Source of the DNA: JBBQVZ01 sp963695975
Lineage (GTDB): Bacteria > Actinomycetota > UBA4738 > HRBIN12
Assembly (NCBI GenBank): GCA_963695975.1
Contig: CAVOIB010000010.1
Location: forward strand, 248,001-312,000
Direction of reading: 5' to 3'
Length of the DNA stretch: 64,000 bases
Notes under the pieces: generated by a model
The model's input: only the letters and a program-made list of their open reading frames with translations
The model's database searches: none
What the model was told of the DNA's origin: nothing
Part shown: positions 41,883-50,740 of the stretch, in pieces
Numbering within the stretch: position 1 is the first letter of the stretch
Layout of the letters: each line of letters starts with the position of its first letter
Made by a program: the position numbers and the translations under genes

Positions 41883-43136
41883 ATGGGCACGCACTTCTGG
41901 CATCCGTTCGCGGATATGGCATCGGTCTCGACGAACGGCGAGCTCGTCCTCACCCGCGGCGAGGGGACCCATGTCTGGGACGAGTCGGGTCGCCGCTACC
42001 TCGATGCCACCGCGGGCCTGTGGTTCGCGAACGTCGGCTGGGGACGGCATGAGATCGCCGAGGCGGCCGCGGCGCAGATGGCCGCACTCCCCGCGTTCTC
42101 CACGTTCGGCGACCTCTCGAACCGTCCGGCGTCTCAGTTGGCCGAGCGCGTCAGCGCGATCGCGCCTGTCACCGACAGCCGGGTGTTCCTGACGAGCGGC
42201 GGTTCCGACTCGATCGATACGGCGACGAAGATGTCCCGGCGGTTCTGGCAGCTCGTCGGGCAGCCGGAGCGCACCGTGCTGATCCGAAGGGAACACGCCT
42301 ACCACGGGATGCACACCGCAGGAACCAGTCTGGCCGGCATCCCCGCCAACGCTGCAGGGCACGGCGAGCTGATCGAGGATGTGGCACAGGTCCGGTGGGA
42401 CGATGCCGAGGAACTCCGGGCGACGATCGACCGGATCGGGGAGGGGCGCGTGGCGGCGTTCTTCTGCGAGCCGGTGATCGGCGCGGGCGGCGTGCTCGCG
42501 GCGCCGGCAGGTTACCTCGCCGCAGCCAGGGAGATCTGTCGCGAAACCGGTGTGCTGTTCGTGGCCGACGAGGTCATCACCGGGTTCGGGCGCTGCGGTG
42601 CGTGGTTCGCCAGCGGTCGCTGGGAGCTGGAACCCGACATCGTCACGTGCGCGAAGGGGATCACGAGCGGCTACCTGCCGATGGGGGCCACGATCGCGGC
42701 TCCGTGGATCGCGGAGCCGTTCTGGGCCGAGGGCGCGGGGATGTGGCGGCACGGCTACACGTATTCGGGCCACGCGGCCGCGGCCGCGGCCGCCCTCGTC
42801 AACATGGACATCCTGGAACGGGAGGGTCTTTTCGAACGTGCGCGGGAGCTCGAGTCGTCGCTCCCTGAGGCGCTGGCCCCACTCGGCGCACATCCGGTCG
42901 TCGAAGAGGTCCGGGCGGGCACGGGCGTGCTCGCCGCCGTTCAGCTCTCCCACGAAGCGATAGGGCAAGATCCCGCGGTACCCGCCCGGGCGGTCTCCGC
43001 CTGCAGAGATGCGGGGATCCTCACCAGGGCGCTGGTTCCCGGCGCCTTGCAGATCTCACCCGCCCTCGTGGTCGACGCCGAGGATCTCGCAGAGCTCGTC
43101 GACGGGCTGCGGACGGCGCTCGATGCGATCGGCTAG
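41883..43136 (+). CDS. Class III (omega) aminotransferase
   Basis: I start at ATG 41883 (MGTHFWHPFADM), giving 417 aa; the frame opens at 41826 but the extra 19 residues are Ala/Arg-rich and not family-like. PLP-fold motifs: FLTSGGSDSIDTATKMSRR, YHGMHTAGTSLAG, LFVADEVITGFGRCG (the Asp pairing with the pyridine ring) and TCAKGITSGYLPMGA with the Schiff-base Lys. Omega-aminotransferases of this kind use beta-alanine, taurine, GABA or polyamines with pyruvate; the opening HFWHPFADM suits that subgroup. Substrate not assigned. It lies 73 bp after metH. Confidence 0.87.
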   Translation: MGTHFWHPFADMASVSTNGELVLTRGEGTHVWDESGRRYLDATAGLWFANVGWGRHEIAEAAAAQMAALPAFSTFGDLSNRPASQLAERVSAIAPVTDSRVFLTSGGSDSIDTATKMSRRFWQLVGQPERTVLIRREHAYHGMHTAGTSLAGIPANAAGHGELIEDVAQVRWDDAEELRATIDRIGEGRVAAFFCEPVIGAGGVLAAPAGYLAAAREICRETGVLFVADEVITGFGRCGAWFASGRWELEPDIVTCAKGITSGYLPMGATIAAPWIAEPFWAEGAGMWRHGYTYSGHAAAAAAALVNMDILEREGLFERARELESSLPEALAPLGAHPVVEEVRAGTGVLAAVQLSHEAIGQDPAVPARAVSACRDAGILTRALVPGALQISPALVVDAEDLAELVDGLRTALDAIG

Positions 43137-43145
43137 GTGAGCGGT

Positions 43146-43466
43146 TCAGTGGAACGAGCTGCCGCAGGCGCAAGAGCTCTGCGCGGCCGGGTTGTCGATC
43201 GTGAACCCCGACTGTTCGAGGGAGTCGACGAAATCGACGGTCGCCTGGCTCAGGTAGGGCACGCTCATCTTGTCGATCACCATGCGGACGCCGAACTGCT
43301 CCTCGGTCTGGTCCTTCTCGGTGATCTGGTCATCGAGGTACATCGCGTACCTGAGCCCGGAGCACCCTCCCGGCTGCACGGCGATCCGCAGCGCGATATC
43401 GTCGCGCCCCTCCTCGACGAGGAGCTCCTTCACCTTCCCTGCGGCGTTCTCGGTGAGGCTGATCAT
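43146..43466 (-). CDS. A-type iron-sulfur carrier (ErpA/IscA/HesB)
   Basis: ATG 43466, 5 nt after GGAGG, gives 106 aa. The three cluster ligands are Cys35 (PGGCSGLRY), Cys99 and Cys101 (SSCACGSSF), the canonical C-x(n)-C-G-C-like pattern. It relays [2Fe-2S]/[4Fe-4S] clusters from the SUF scaffold to targets. The start overlaps the stop of the YbaK gene by 4 bp. Confidence 0.93.
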   Translation of the reverse strand: MISLTENAAGKVKELLVEEGRDDIALRIAVQPGGCSGLRYAMYLDDQITEKDQTEEQFGVRMVIDKMSVPYLSQATVDFVDSLEQSGFTIDNPAAQSSCACGSSFH

Positions 43467-44014
43467 CGATCCTCCGGTTCGGGCGATAGGGACTCGGTCC
43501 CTTGAAGTGTAACCGCCGAAGGCCCTTCGTCCGAGCCCTTCGGTCGCACCACGACGAAGTCCGCCGGGGTCGCCCCGGTCACGCGGCGCAGATCCGAGGG
43601 GGACAGCGGGAACACCGAGTCGGGGGTCCCGGCGGCGGCCCAGATCTCTGCCCAGCCGAGGAGGGCGGGATCCACGAGGCACGTCAGGCGCTCGGGATGG
43701 CCGAAGGGGGGCGTACCTCCGACCGCGAACCCCGTCGCGGCCCGCGCCTGTTCGGGCGATGCACGCCACACCTCCTCCGCACCCAGGATCGATCCCAGCT
43801 TCCGCTCGTCGACGCGGTTCGCGCCGCTGGTGAACGCCATCACCGGCCGGCCGTCCGCCATGAAGACGAGCGATTTCACGATCTGACCCACGTCACAGCC
43901 GATCGCCCGCGCGGCATCCGCCGCCGTCTTGGTGCCTTCCGGGAACCTTCGGACGTCGGCGCCCAGCCCCTCGGCGCGCGCTGCGTCCTTGAACCGCTCG
44001 ATCGCGCCGCTCAC
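43463..44014 (-). CDS. YbaK/EbsC-family aminoacyl-tRNA deacylase
   Basis: A 183-aa member of the prolyl-tRNA editing-domain family: TKTAADAARAIGCDVGQIVKSLVFMADGRPVMAFTSG has the catalytic-Lys region, DERKLGSILGAEEVWRASPEQ and GFAVGGTPPFGHP complete the pocket. Such enzymes hydrolyse mischarged tRNAs (for example Cys-tRNAPro) in trans. It is central in a three-gene overlapping operon: glycerate kinase, YbaK, ErpA. Confidence 0.9.
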   Translation of the reverse strand: MSGAIERFKDAARAEGLGADVRRFPEGTKTAADAARAIGCDVGQIVKSLVFMADGRPVMAFTSGANRVDERKLGSILGAEEVWRASPEQARAATGFAVGGTPPFGHPERLTCLVDPALLGWAEIWAAAGTPDSVFPLSPSDLRRVTGATPADFVVVRPKGSDEGPSAVTLQGTESLSPEPEDR

Positions 44015-45144
44015 CTGATCCCTCCGATCAGCTCGTCGGCTTGCCGGGCCGTCTCCTCCGCGAGCCGTTCCAGGCAGCCCCGGGCATCACGCACGGCTTC
44101 GTCGCGCCCGAAGCGTTCCACGAGCGACCGCACCTGAACGTCGGGCACGAGGCCGCCGCCCACGTCCCCACACAGGATGACCGCCGGAACCGAACGTTCG
44201 AGTGCGAGCCGGATCACGCCCGCGGGGACCTTCCCACGCATCGACTGCTCGTCCAGCCGGCCCTCTCCGGTGATCGCGAGATCTGCCTTGGCGAGGAGCG
44301 AGGAGAGATCGAGCGCATCGGCGACCACGTCCACCCCGGGTCGAACGTGCGCGCCGAGGAACGCCATCAACCCGAACCCCAGACCGCCCGCCGCGCCCGC
44401 GCCCGGCTCGTCGCGCAGGTCGACGCCGAGATCCCGGTGCACGATGGCAGCGAGGTGACCCAGGGCGTGGTCGAGGAGCGCCACATCGGCGGCCGTCGCG
44501 CCCTTCTGCGCACCGTAGACAGCACTCGCGCCGTTCCAACCGGTCAGCGGGTTGTCCACGTCGGTGGCCGCGACGCACGTTACGTCGCGGAGACGGGGGT
44601 CGATCGCCGTGGCGTCGATCCTGGTGAGCGATGTGAGCGCCGCTCCGCCGGGCCGGACCTCGACACCGCGCTCGTCCAACAGCCGAACGCCGAGCGCCTG
44701 GGCCATCCCCGCACCCCCGTCGTTCGTGGCGCTTCCGCCGAGCCCGACGATCAGCCGCTTGGGCGCATGACCGAGCGCTGCCCCGATCAGCTCGCCCGTC
44801 CCACGTGTCGTCGTCCGACGCGGATCGCGACGCGTCGAGCCCAGCAGGTGGAGCCCCGATGCGGTCGCCATCTCGACGATCGCGACCCGGCCAGCTGGAG
44901 GGTCGGCGATCCCGTACGCTGCCGCCACCTCGTCCCCGAGCGGCCCGGTCACGGTTGGTCGGAAGACCTCACCGCCCAAAGCTTCGACGAGGGCATCCAT
45001 CGTGCCCTCTCCACCATCCGCCATAGGCGCGAGGTCCAGGTGGTCGCGCGGGCGCGCCCGCTTCCAGCCGTTCGCGATCGCGTCGGCCGCCTGCCGCGCG
45101 GTAAGCGTTCCACGGAACTTGTCGGGAGCCACCAAGACGCGCAT
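44011..45144 (-). CDS. Glycerate kinase (GarK/GlxK type)
   Basis: ATG 45144 gives 377 aa starting MRVLVAPDKFRGTLTARQAADAI, the family N-terminus; the longer open frame upstream is the MDMPI-like gene in antisense. Other motifs: PMADGGEGTMDALVEALGG, GLGGSATNDGGAGMAQALG and the C-terminal DLAITGEGRLDEQSMRGKVPAGV. It phosphorylates glycerate to 2- or 3-phosphoglycerate, linking serine-type or glyoxylate C1 assimilation to central metabolism. TAGCAT 7 nt before the ATG suggests a leaderless mRNA. Confidence 0.94.
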   Translation of the reverse strand: MRVLVAPDKFRGTLTARQAADAIANGWKRARPRDHLDLAPMADGGEGTMDALVEALGGEVFRPTVTGPLGDEVAAAYGIADPPAGRVAIVEMATASGLHLLGSTRRDPRRTTTRGTGELIGAALGHAPKRLIVGLGGSATNDGGAGMAQALGVRLLDERGVEVRPGGAALTSLTRIDATAIDPRLRDVTCVAATDVDNPLTGWNGASAVYGAQKGATAADVALLDHALGHLAAIVHRDLGVDLRDEPGAGAAGGLGFGLMAFLGAHVRPGVDVVADALDLSSLLAKADLAITGEGRLDEQSMRGKVPAGVIRLALERSVPAVILCGDVGGGLVPDVQVRSLVERFGRDEAVRDARGCLERLAEETARQADELIGGIR

Positions 45145-45213
45145 GCGGCCGATGCTACGATTCCGCGCCGGACGTGACGCCGATGACCGGCCGGAGGGAA
45201 GGACCGCAACCGC

Positions 45214-46047
45214 GTGAGCGTTTCCAGGGAACAGCTGATCGGGATCGCCCACGCCGAACGGCAGCGGCTCGGTCGTACGATCCAGTTCAGCCCTCCGAGC
45301 ATCTGGGAGGAGGCGAGCGTCTGCGCCGGGTGGTGGAACCGGGACATCATGGCCCACCTCGCCGGTCAGGACACGGCCGCCGCGCAGCTGATGAAGGGCG
45401 ATCCTCCGGTTGAGCTCGACGAGTACCGCGCGTCGCTCCCGGCTGACGAGCCGTTCACCGTCGACGGGCTGAACGCGCACCTCGTCAACCGCCGCAGCGG
45501 TGTGCCCTTCCGGGAGGTTCTCACGATGTGGGGGCTGGCCGCCGAGTCGTTCCTGGCGTACGCGGCGCTCCTGACGGACGACGAATGGCAGGATCGACGC
45601 TCACCGTGGCTCTCCGGGTCCATCGCTCCTCGTTACCTGATCCAGTCGAGGATCGCCGAATGGTGGGCCCACGGTGAGGACATCCGGGCGGCGGCAGAGC
45701 TCGGCCCCGGCTTCGAGCACTGGCCGGTCCATCTCACCGTCGATCTGGGGATCCGCATGCTCCCGTGGGTGCTCGAACAGGCGGGCATCGACCTGCAGGG
45801 ACGGAGCGTGCAGGTCGACCTCGAAGGGGCGGGCCAAGGCTCGTGGCACTGGGGCTTGGGCGCGGGCGAGACCCCGCCTCCCGACAAGAAGGCGGATGCG
45901 ATGCTCCAGGGCCGCGCGCCGCAGTTCGCGCTCGTCGCCTCGCGTCGGCTCTCGGCCGACGACGTGCTTGACGGCGGGATCCTCGTCCTGGGCGGCGATG
46001 CCGACCTCGCCGAGCTCGTCCTGCGTCACATCCGCGCCTTCGTCTGA
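45214..46047 (+). CDS. Maleylpyruvate isomerase-like (MDMPI N-terminal / DinB-fold) protein
   Basis: GTG 45214, after GGAGGGAAGGA, gives 277 aa. The N-terminal four-helix bundle has metal-ligand positions in SVCAGWWNRDIMAHLAGQD and SRIAEWWAHGEDIRAAA, typical of mycothiol-dependent maleylpyruvate isomerase and TIGR03083-like proteins. The C-terminal portion (VQVDLEGAGQGSWHW...DVLDGGILVLGGDADLAELVLRHI) resembles an MDMPI C-terminal/SCP-like domain. Function in actinobacterial thiol chemistry is inferred. Confidence 0.8.
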   Translation: MSVSREQLIGIAHAERQRLGRTIQFSPPSIWEEASVCAGWWNRDIMAHLAGQDTAAAQLMKGDPPVELDEYRASLPADEPFTVDGLNAHLVNRRSGVPFREVLTMWGLAAESFLAYAALLTDDEWQDRRSPWLSGSIAPRYLIQSRIAEWWAHGEDIRAAAELGPGFEHWPVHLTVDLGIRMLPWVLEQAGIDLQGRSVQVDLEGAGQGSWHWGLGAGETPPPDKKADAMLQGRAPQFALVASRRLSADDVLDGGILVLGGDADLAELVLRHIRAFV

Positions 46048-46114
46048 TCTCGCTTCGGTCCCCCGCTCACATGCAAGCCGACACGGGCTCCCGTTCGTAT
46101 CCTTTGCGAGTACC

Positions 46115-46693
46115 GTGCTGCGCATGCGCACCCGAGAGCCTGAGCCCGATAGCGCCCTGATGCGGCGTTTCGCTCAGCGCGACGTGTCGGCGGCGGACGC
46201 GCTGTACGCACGGTTCTCGTCCAGGATCTACGGATTGGGGATCGTGATGCTCGGGAGCGACGCGGCGGCGCAGGACCTCGTGCAGGACACGTTCGTGAAA
46301 CTTTGGCGCAGCGCGGATCGATACGACGCCTCACGCGGGAAGCTTGAGACGTGGGTCCTGCTCGTCGCTCGCTCACTCGCGATCGACTCACTCAGGCGCC
46401 GGGTCCTCGAGGCTCGTTCGCTTGAGGCGCTCGGTCCGCCGGCGGAAGCCGATCCCCGACCCCAGCCGGACGATGTGGTCGCGACGGCCGACCTCGTCGA
46501 GCGCGCCCGCCGGGCCATGGAGCGTCTGTCGGGTGAGCAGCGGGCGGCTCTGGAGCTCGCCTATTTCGGCGGGAAGACCAGCGCCGAGGTAGCGGAGCTC
46601 GAGGGCATCCCGATCGGGACCGCCAAGACCCGGATCCGCTCGGCGCTGCTGCGGCTCCGCGAGACGATGGCGGAGGAGCAACATGACCTGTGA
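46115..46693 (+). CDS. ECF-type RNA polymerase sigma factor
   Basis: The upstream open frame belongs to antisense of the previous gene; the likely start is GTG 46115 (192 aa) or ATG 46124. Region 2 is RFSSRIYGLGIVMLGSDAAAQDLVQDTFVKLW, with YDASRGKLETWVLLVARSLAIDSLRRR as 2.3-2.4; region 4 is LSGEQRAALELAYFGGKTSAEVAELEGIPIGTAKTRIRSALLRLRE. The stop overlaps the anti-sigma gene by 11 bp. The pair is a typical SigK/SigL-like module of Actinobacteria. Confidence 0.92.
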   Translation: MLRMRTREPEPDSALMRRFAQRDVSAADALYARFSSRIYGLGIVMLGSDAAAQDLVQDTFVKLWRSADRYDASRGKLETWVLLVARSLAIDSLRRRVLEARSLEALGPPAEADPRPQPDDVVATADLVERARRAMERLSGEQRAALELAYFGGKTSAEVAELEGIPIGTAKTRIRSALLRLRETMAEEQHDL

Positions 46694-47402
46694 CGAGGTG
46701 CGCGAGCTCCTGCCGGAGCATCTGCTCGGCACGCTCGAGGGCCCCGAAGACCTCGAGGTCCGCAGGCATCTCCGCGCCTGTTCAGGTTGCCGCGCCGACA
46801 TGACCGCTCTCGCCGATGGGGTGGCCTCGTTCGCGCGCGCGGCGCACGACCGGACCCCGCCGAACGAGCTCCATGATCGTGTCATGATCGTCCTGGAGCA
46901 GGAGTGGCGCGACGCACACGTCGACACCGCCCAGGCATCGACGTGGGGTCGCCGATCGTTCGCAGCCGCCGCTGCGATCCTCGCGATCGTCGTCTCCCTC
47001 GGTTGGGGGGCGGTGCAGACCCATCGCGCGAACGTGGCGTCGGCGGGGGCGGACAGTTACCACACGCTGCTCGCAACGCTCGGCGGGAAGGAGTTCCGGA
47101 TAGGGACGCTACGGCCAGCGACCGCACAGCCGGTGGACGGCAGCGTCGTCCTCTACGACTCACACGTCGACCAGTCCTGGGGCGTCGTGCTCGTGCGAGC
47201 ACCCGGTGTAACCGGCAGCGCCACCGTGACGCTCCAAGCCCCCGACGGACGCACCGTCGACGTTCATCCGCTCGAGTTCGGGCCGGACGGCGACGCGGCC
47301 ACGTGGATCGTGACGTCGAGCGATCTCACGGATTTCAACCGGGTGACGATCCTGGCCGAGGACGGCACAACGCTCGCGTCCGCGATGATCCACGTCGCCT
47401 AG
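46683..47402 (+). CDS. Anti-sigma factor with zinc-binding ZAS motif
   Basis: A 239-aa protein starting MTCDEVRELLPEHLLGTLEG, with the ZAS motif H29-x3-C33-x2-C36, one membrane span (about residues 91-110, FAAAAAILAIVVSLGWGAV) and an extracytoplasmic domain ending VTILAEDGTTLASAMIHVA, as in RskA-type regulators. It should hold the co-encoded ECF sigma factor until a signal triggers release or proteolysis. It is coupled to the sigma gene by overlap. Confidence 0.92.
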   Translation: MTCDEVRELLPEHLLGTLEGPEDLEVRRHLRACSGCRADMTALADGVASFARAAHDRTPPNELHDRVMIVLEQEWRDAHVDTAQASTWGRRSFAAAAAILAIVVSLGWGAVQTHRANVASAGADSYHTLLATLGGKEFRIGTLRPATAQPVDGSVVLYDSHVDQSWGVVLVRAPGVTGSATVTLQAPDGRTVDVHPLEFGPDGDAATWIVTSSDLTDFNRVTILAEDGTTLASAMIHVA

Positions 47403-48394
47403 CGCCGCGTCACGACCAACCGCTTGACCGTCCGTGGGTGGGCGCCGAACCGGTACTTGTAGGCGTAGTCGCCCTTCAGCAGATCGAACGCCCTGCATCC
47501 GTCCTCGATCGCGAGCCGGATGTCTTCCCCGACGAGCACCATCCCCGGACCCAGTTGCTGCAGCTCCCTGTCGAACGCGGAGTTGTAGAGGAAGAACGTT
47601 CCGCCGTAGCTGAACCCGATCGTGCCCGCCGCCTTGACGCCGCCCACTTCGATGAACGTGAGCCGGAAGATGCCGGGCGGTCCGAACGCCTCGCCCAGCC
47701 GTCGGAAGAAGATCTCCATCCCCGGCTGCATGAAGACGCCCTTCGGGCCTTCGCTCATCCGATGGAGCTCGACGAACCGGTCGAGGAACGGGATCAGCGT
47801 CTCTTCTGTGGCGGTCACGATCCGGAAGGGACCGGTCTCGACCTCGAGCTTCCGGGCTTTCCGCTTGATCTCGTGGCGAAGCTTCGCGGGCAGGCCATCC
47901 AAGTACCCGTCCCACGTAGACGGCAAGGGGAGGAACGGCGCGACGCCGTTCTGATCGTCGGTCTCTTCGACCGAGAGCCCCTGCGCCACGGCCGTTTCAC
48001 GCAGGAAGCCGAGCCACGACCGATCTTCAGCCAGGCCACGGAGATCGGCCGTGTGCCAGTCGTCACGCGCGTCGAGCGCGCCCCACAGCTCGCGCGCCGC
48101 CTGAGCCTGTGCGTCCGGGAGGCCGACCGGCCCCATGTAGTCGGTGACCTCCGTGCCCCCGAGGAACCGGAGCGTTCCCTCGATCCGCTCGAACGCCACA
48201 GCCGCCACTTCTTCCCCCCCGTCGGCATCGGCGAAGGCCAGCAAGAGGTGCTCGGGTCGCTCGCCGAACTCCTCCCAGTAGAGCTTCAGATACCCCGGTG
48301 TCTGGAAGAACGTCCCCGCAGGATCCGCATCGACGAGCGCCGACCAATCACGGCGTTGAAACTCACGAGGGTCTTCAGAGAAGACGATGCGCAC
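47399..48394 (-). CDS. FemAB/GNAT-like acyltransferase
   Basis: GTG 48394 gives 331 aa; TAGCAT 8 nt before it suggests a leaderless mRNA. A tandem GNAT fold resembling FemAB/Acetyltransf_6 proteins is indicated by FFQTPGYLKLYWEEFGERPEHLLLAF, KLRHEIKRKARKLEVE and GTIGFSYGGTFFLYNSAFDRELQQLGPGMVLVGEDIRLAIEDGCRAFDLLKGDYAYKYRFG-type C-terminal motif. Related enzymes add amino acids or acyl groups to cell-wall or surface polysaccharide. Substrate not known. Confidence 0.8.
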   Translation of the reverse strand: MRIVFSEDPREFQRRDWSALVDADPAGTFFQTPGYLKLYWEEFGERPEHLLLAFADADGGEEVAAVAFERIEGTLRFLGGTEVTDYMGPVGLPDAQAQAARELWGALDARDDWHTADLRGLAEDRSWLGFLRETAVAQGLSVEETDDQNGVAPFLPLPSTWDGYLDGLPAKLRHEIKRKARKLEVETGPFRIVTATEETLIPFLDRFVELHRMSEGPKGVFMQPGMEIFFRRLGEAFGPPGIFRLTFIEVGGVKAAGTIGFSYGGTFFLYNSAFDRELQQLGPGMVLVGEDIRLAIEDGCRAFDLLKGDYAYKYRFGAHPRTVKRLVVTRR

Positions 48395-48422
48395 GGCGCC
48401 CCATGCTACGGGGCGGACCGTG

Positions 48423-50228
48423 TCACCACGACCCCCCGCCGCCACCACCGCCGCCACCGCCCGAGAAGCCGCCGCCGCCGAACCCGCTCGAACCCGAGCC
48501 GCTCGGCGTCGCGGCGATCGTGCCAGCGGTGGTCAGGGAGAAGTCGTCCATCGTTCGACCGAAGTCCGCGTAGATGAACGGCCGGCTCGACCGGTACCAC
48601 GAGGTGTCGGGTGGCATCCGCGCGAGCCCTTCGAACGCCTTCGCCCACTTGTCCGTGCAGCCGAACACGATGGCGTACGGCAGGAACCGGGTGAACACGT
48701 TCTCCTGCTCCGCCCACTGCGACATGTGCGACTCTGCCGTCTCGATCACCGTCCGGAATCCGCCGACCCGCCGAGCGATCGCGGTGCCCTTCGCGGTCTT
48801 GCCGGGCATCCAGCGGCCCCCCACCGTGAGCAGCAGGCCGCCGATCGCGACCGGGACCCCCACCAGTCCCGCGTGCGTCCAGCGAGCCAGCGCGAACGTG
48901 AGCCCCAGGCCGATGATGAGCACGAGGACCCCCACGGCGGACCATGCCGCGCGGACCTTGTCGGGCCGCTTGAGGAACCAGCCCCGTTCGACGGCGTCGG
49001 TGTAGAGCTGCTGTTCCACCTTCTCGAGGTGTGTCGAGAAGGTTCGCTTCAGGCTCGAGAGTGATACATCGCTGCCGGCTTCGAACAAGCTCTCCAGGAG
49101 CGTTCGCTCGTACGGCAGGAGTTCCTCATCGGCTCGATCGGTCCGGTGAAGCGTCCAATCGGGCTTGCCGAACCACCCCTCCTTGGGGATCTCCTCGATC
49201 GTGAGGAAACCTCGGACGGCGAGGTCGATGATCGTCGCCGTCACGTCCAGCGTGTTCGCTCGCTCGTCGACGATCGTCCCAACCTGCCCTGGATGCAGAT
49301 CCTCCGGCGGTGCGAATTCGACCGGCGCGCCTCCGTCCTCGAAGAGCGGGACGGCCTGGACGTCGCCTCCGGGGTTGCCCATCACCTGGTCGACCGGCGA
49401 ACCGACGTATCGGCGGTCACGGCCCCGTGACCAGAGCACCCACACCAACGCCGCCACGATCACCAGCAACAGCCCCCCGGACATACCGAGGGTCGCCGGT
49501 GTGCGGGAGAACGCTCGCCCGAGGCTCCAGCGCTCCTCGAGCCGCGGACGGGGCGCTGCCACGGCGCCCTTGGGGATCGAGACCACGACCGTCAATGCCT
49601 CGTACGGGTCGAGCGATGACTGCGAGAATCGCGCGACGTCGTTCTTCATATCCGCGTGGTCGCAAGTCAGGTAGGAGCCGGTCGGCCCGGCCAGGCAGCC
49701 GATCTGCAGGATCGGGGCCGGGGCCGTCACGATAACGTGAGCATCCGACACGGGCACGTCCCACTCATCGCCGATCGCGTTCCAATAGAGCTCGTCGTGA
49801 TCGCGGAACCCGTTCAGCGCCGCGTCCACCGTGTAGACGATCCGATAGGTGTGCACGCCGGTGATCGAGCGATCGGGATCGCCGATCTGGATCCGCGTGA
49901 TCCCGCCGGCCTCGTTCGACACCTCGTACGGCGCGGGGGTGCCCGTCGACGCGCGCACCGACTCCACCTGCAGCGGGTATACGCGGTCGTACCGATCGTC
50001 GTACCGCAAGGTCGTCGGCAGATCCCGGAAGATCCCATGATGGGGTGACGAGCCGAAGTCGTAGACGATCGTCTCGGTGATCAGGAGGGTGTCGTCCGTC
50101 CGGATCTCGATCCGCACGTCGTAGGAGCGGACGGCCTCGAAGCCCTGCGCCGCGACGTCCCGGCAGGCAAGGATGACGGGCACGATCGCGAGAAGCAGCG
50201 CGCATGAGGCTCGAACCGAACGTCGCAC
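48423..50228 (-). CDS. DUF2207-family membrane protein
   Basis: A 601-aa protein with a signal peptide (MRRSVRASCALLLAIVPVILA, cleavage around DVAAQG), an extracellular DUF2207 beta-domain (ETIVYDFGSSPHHGIFRDLP, DEWDVPVSDAHVIV) and membrane segments near 240-260 and 430-470. The C-terminus is a Ser/Gly run (GFGGGGFSGGGGGGGGGGSW), as is common in this family. The family is widespread and function is unknown. It is upstream of the FemAB-like gene, both facing left. Confidence 0.87.
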   Translation of the reverse strand: MRRSVRASCALLLAIVPVILACRDVAAQGFEAVRSYDVRIEIRTDDTLLITETIVYDFGSSPHHGIFRDLPTTLRYDDRYDRVYPLQVESVRASTGTPAPYEVSNEAGGITRIQIGDPDRSITGVHTYRIVYTVDAALNGFRDHDELYWNAIGDEWDVPVSDAHVIVTAPAPILQIGCLAGPTGSYLTCDHADMKNDVARFSQSSLDPYEALTVVVSIPKGAVAAPRPRLEERWSLGRAFSRTPATLGMSGGLLLVIVAALVWVLWSRGRDRRYVGSPVDQVMGNPGGDVQAVPLFEDGGAPVEFAPPEDLHPGQVGTIVDERANTLDVTATIIDLAVRGFLTIEEIPKEGWFGKPDWTLHRTDRADEELLPYERTLLESLFEAGSDVSLSSLKRTFSTHLEKVEQQLYTDAVERGWFLKRPDKVRAAWSAVGVLVLIIGLGLTFALARWTHAGLVGVPVAIGGLLLTVGGRWMPGKTAKGTAIARRVGGFRTVIETAESHMSQWAEQENVFTRFLPYAIVFGCTDKWAKAFEGLARMPPDTSWYRSSRPFIYADFGRTMDDFSLTTAGTIAATPSGSGSSGFGGGGFSGGGGGGGGGGSW

Positions 50229-50268
50229 AGCTGCAGCGTAGAGCGTGGTGCGGGTGGTTCCGTGGAGG

Positions 50269-50724
50269 CTAGATCGCGTGCGGTGCGGTGCCGGTCGCGG
50301 CGCCGGCGCCGGCGAGCGCCTCCTGGAGCACGTCCCAAGCGAGCACCGCGCATTTGATGCGGATCGGGTATTTCACGACGCCTTTCAACGCGACCAGGTC
50401 TCCGAACCCATCCTCGACCGGTTCGACCTCACCCGCCATCATCCCGCGGAACTCGGCGGCGAGTGCCAGGGCATCGTCGACCTTCTTCCCGGTGACGGCC
50501 TCCGTCATCATCGACGCGCTCGATTGTGAGATCGAACAACCTGCCCCCTGGAACGTGACTTCCGCGAGCGTGTCACCCTCCTCGTGCACGAGAACCGTGA
50601 TCTCATCACCGCACAGCGGATTGTTGCGCGTGCAGCTGAGCTCGGCCCCCGGCAGCTCCCGCTTGTTCCGCGGGTTCTTGTAGTGGTCGAGGATGACTTC
50701 TTTGTAGATCTCGTCGAGCGCCAC
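50269..50724 (-). CDS. sufU: SUF-system Fe-S scaffold / sulfur-relay protein SufU
   Basis: GTG 50724, after GGAGGGAA, gives 151 aa. Ligands are Cys38 (NPLCGDE, with Asp40), Cys63 (AGCSIS) and Cys124 (RIKCAVLAW), and the NPRNKRELPGA opening is typical. In Gram-positive-type SUF systems SufU accepts sulfur from SufS through a zinc site. It lies 16 bp after sufS. Confidence 0.95.
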   Translation of the reverse strand: MALDEIYKEVILDHYKNPRNKRELPGAELSCTRNNPLCGDEITVLVHEEGDTLAEVTFQGAGCSISQSSASMMTEAVTGKKVDDALALAAEFRGMMAGEVEPVEDGFGDLVALKGVVKYPIRIKCAVLAWDVLQEALAGAGAATGTAPHAI

Positions 50725-50740
50725 GTTCCCTCCGCCGGTC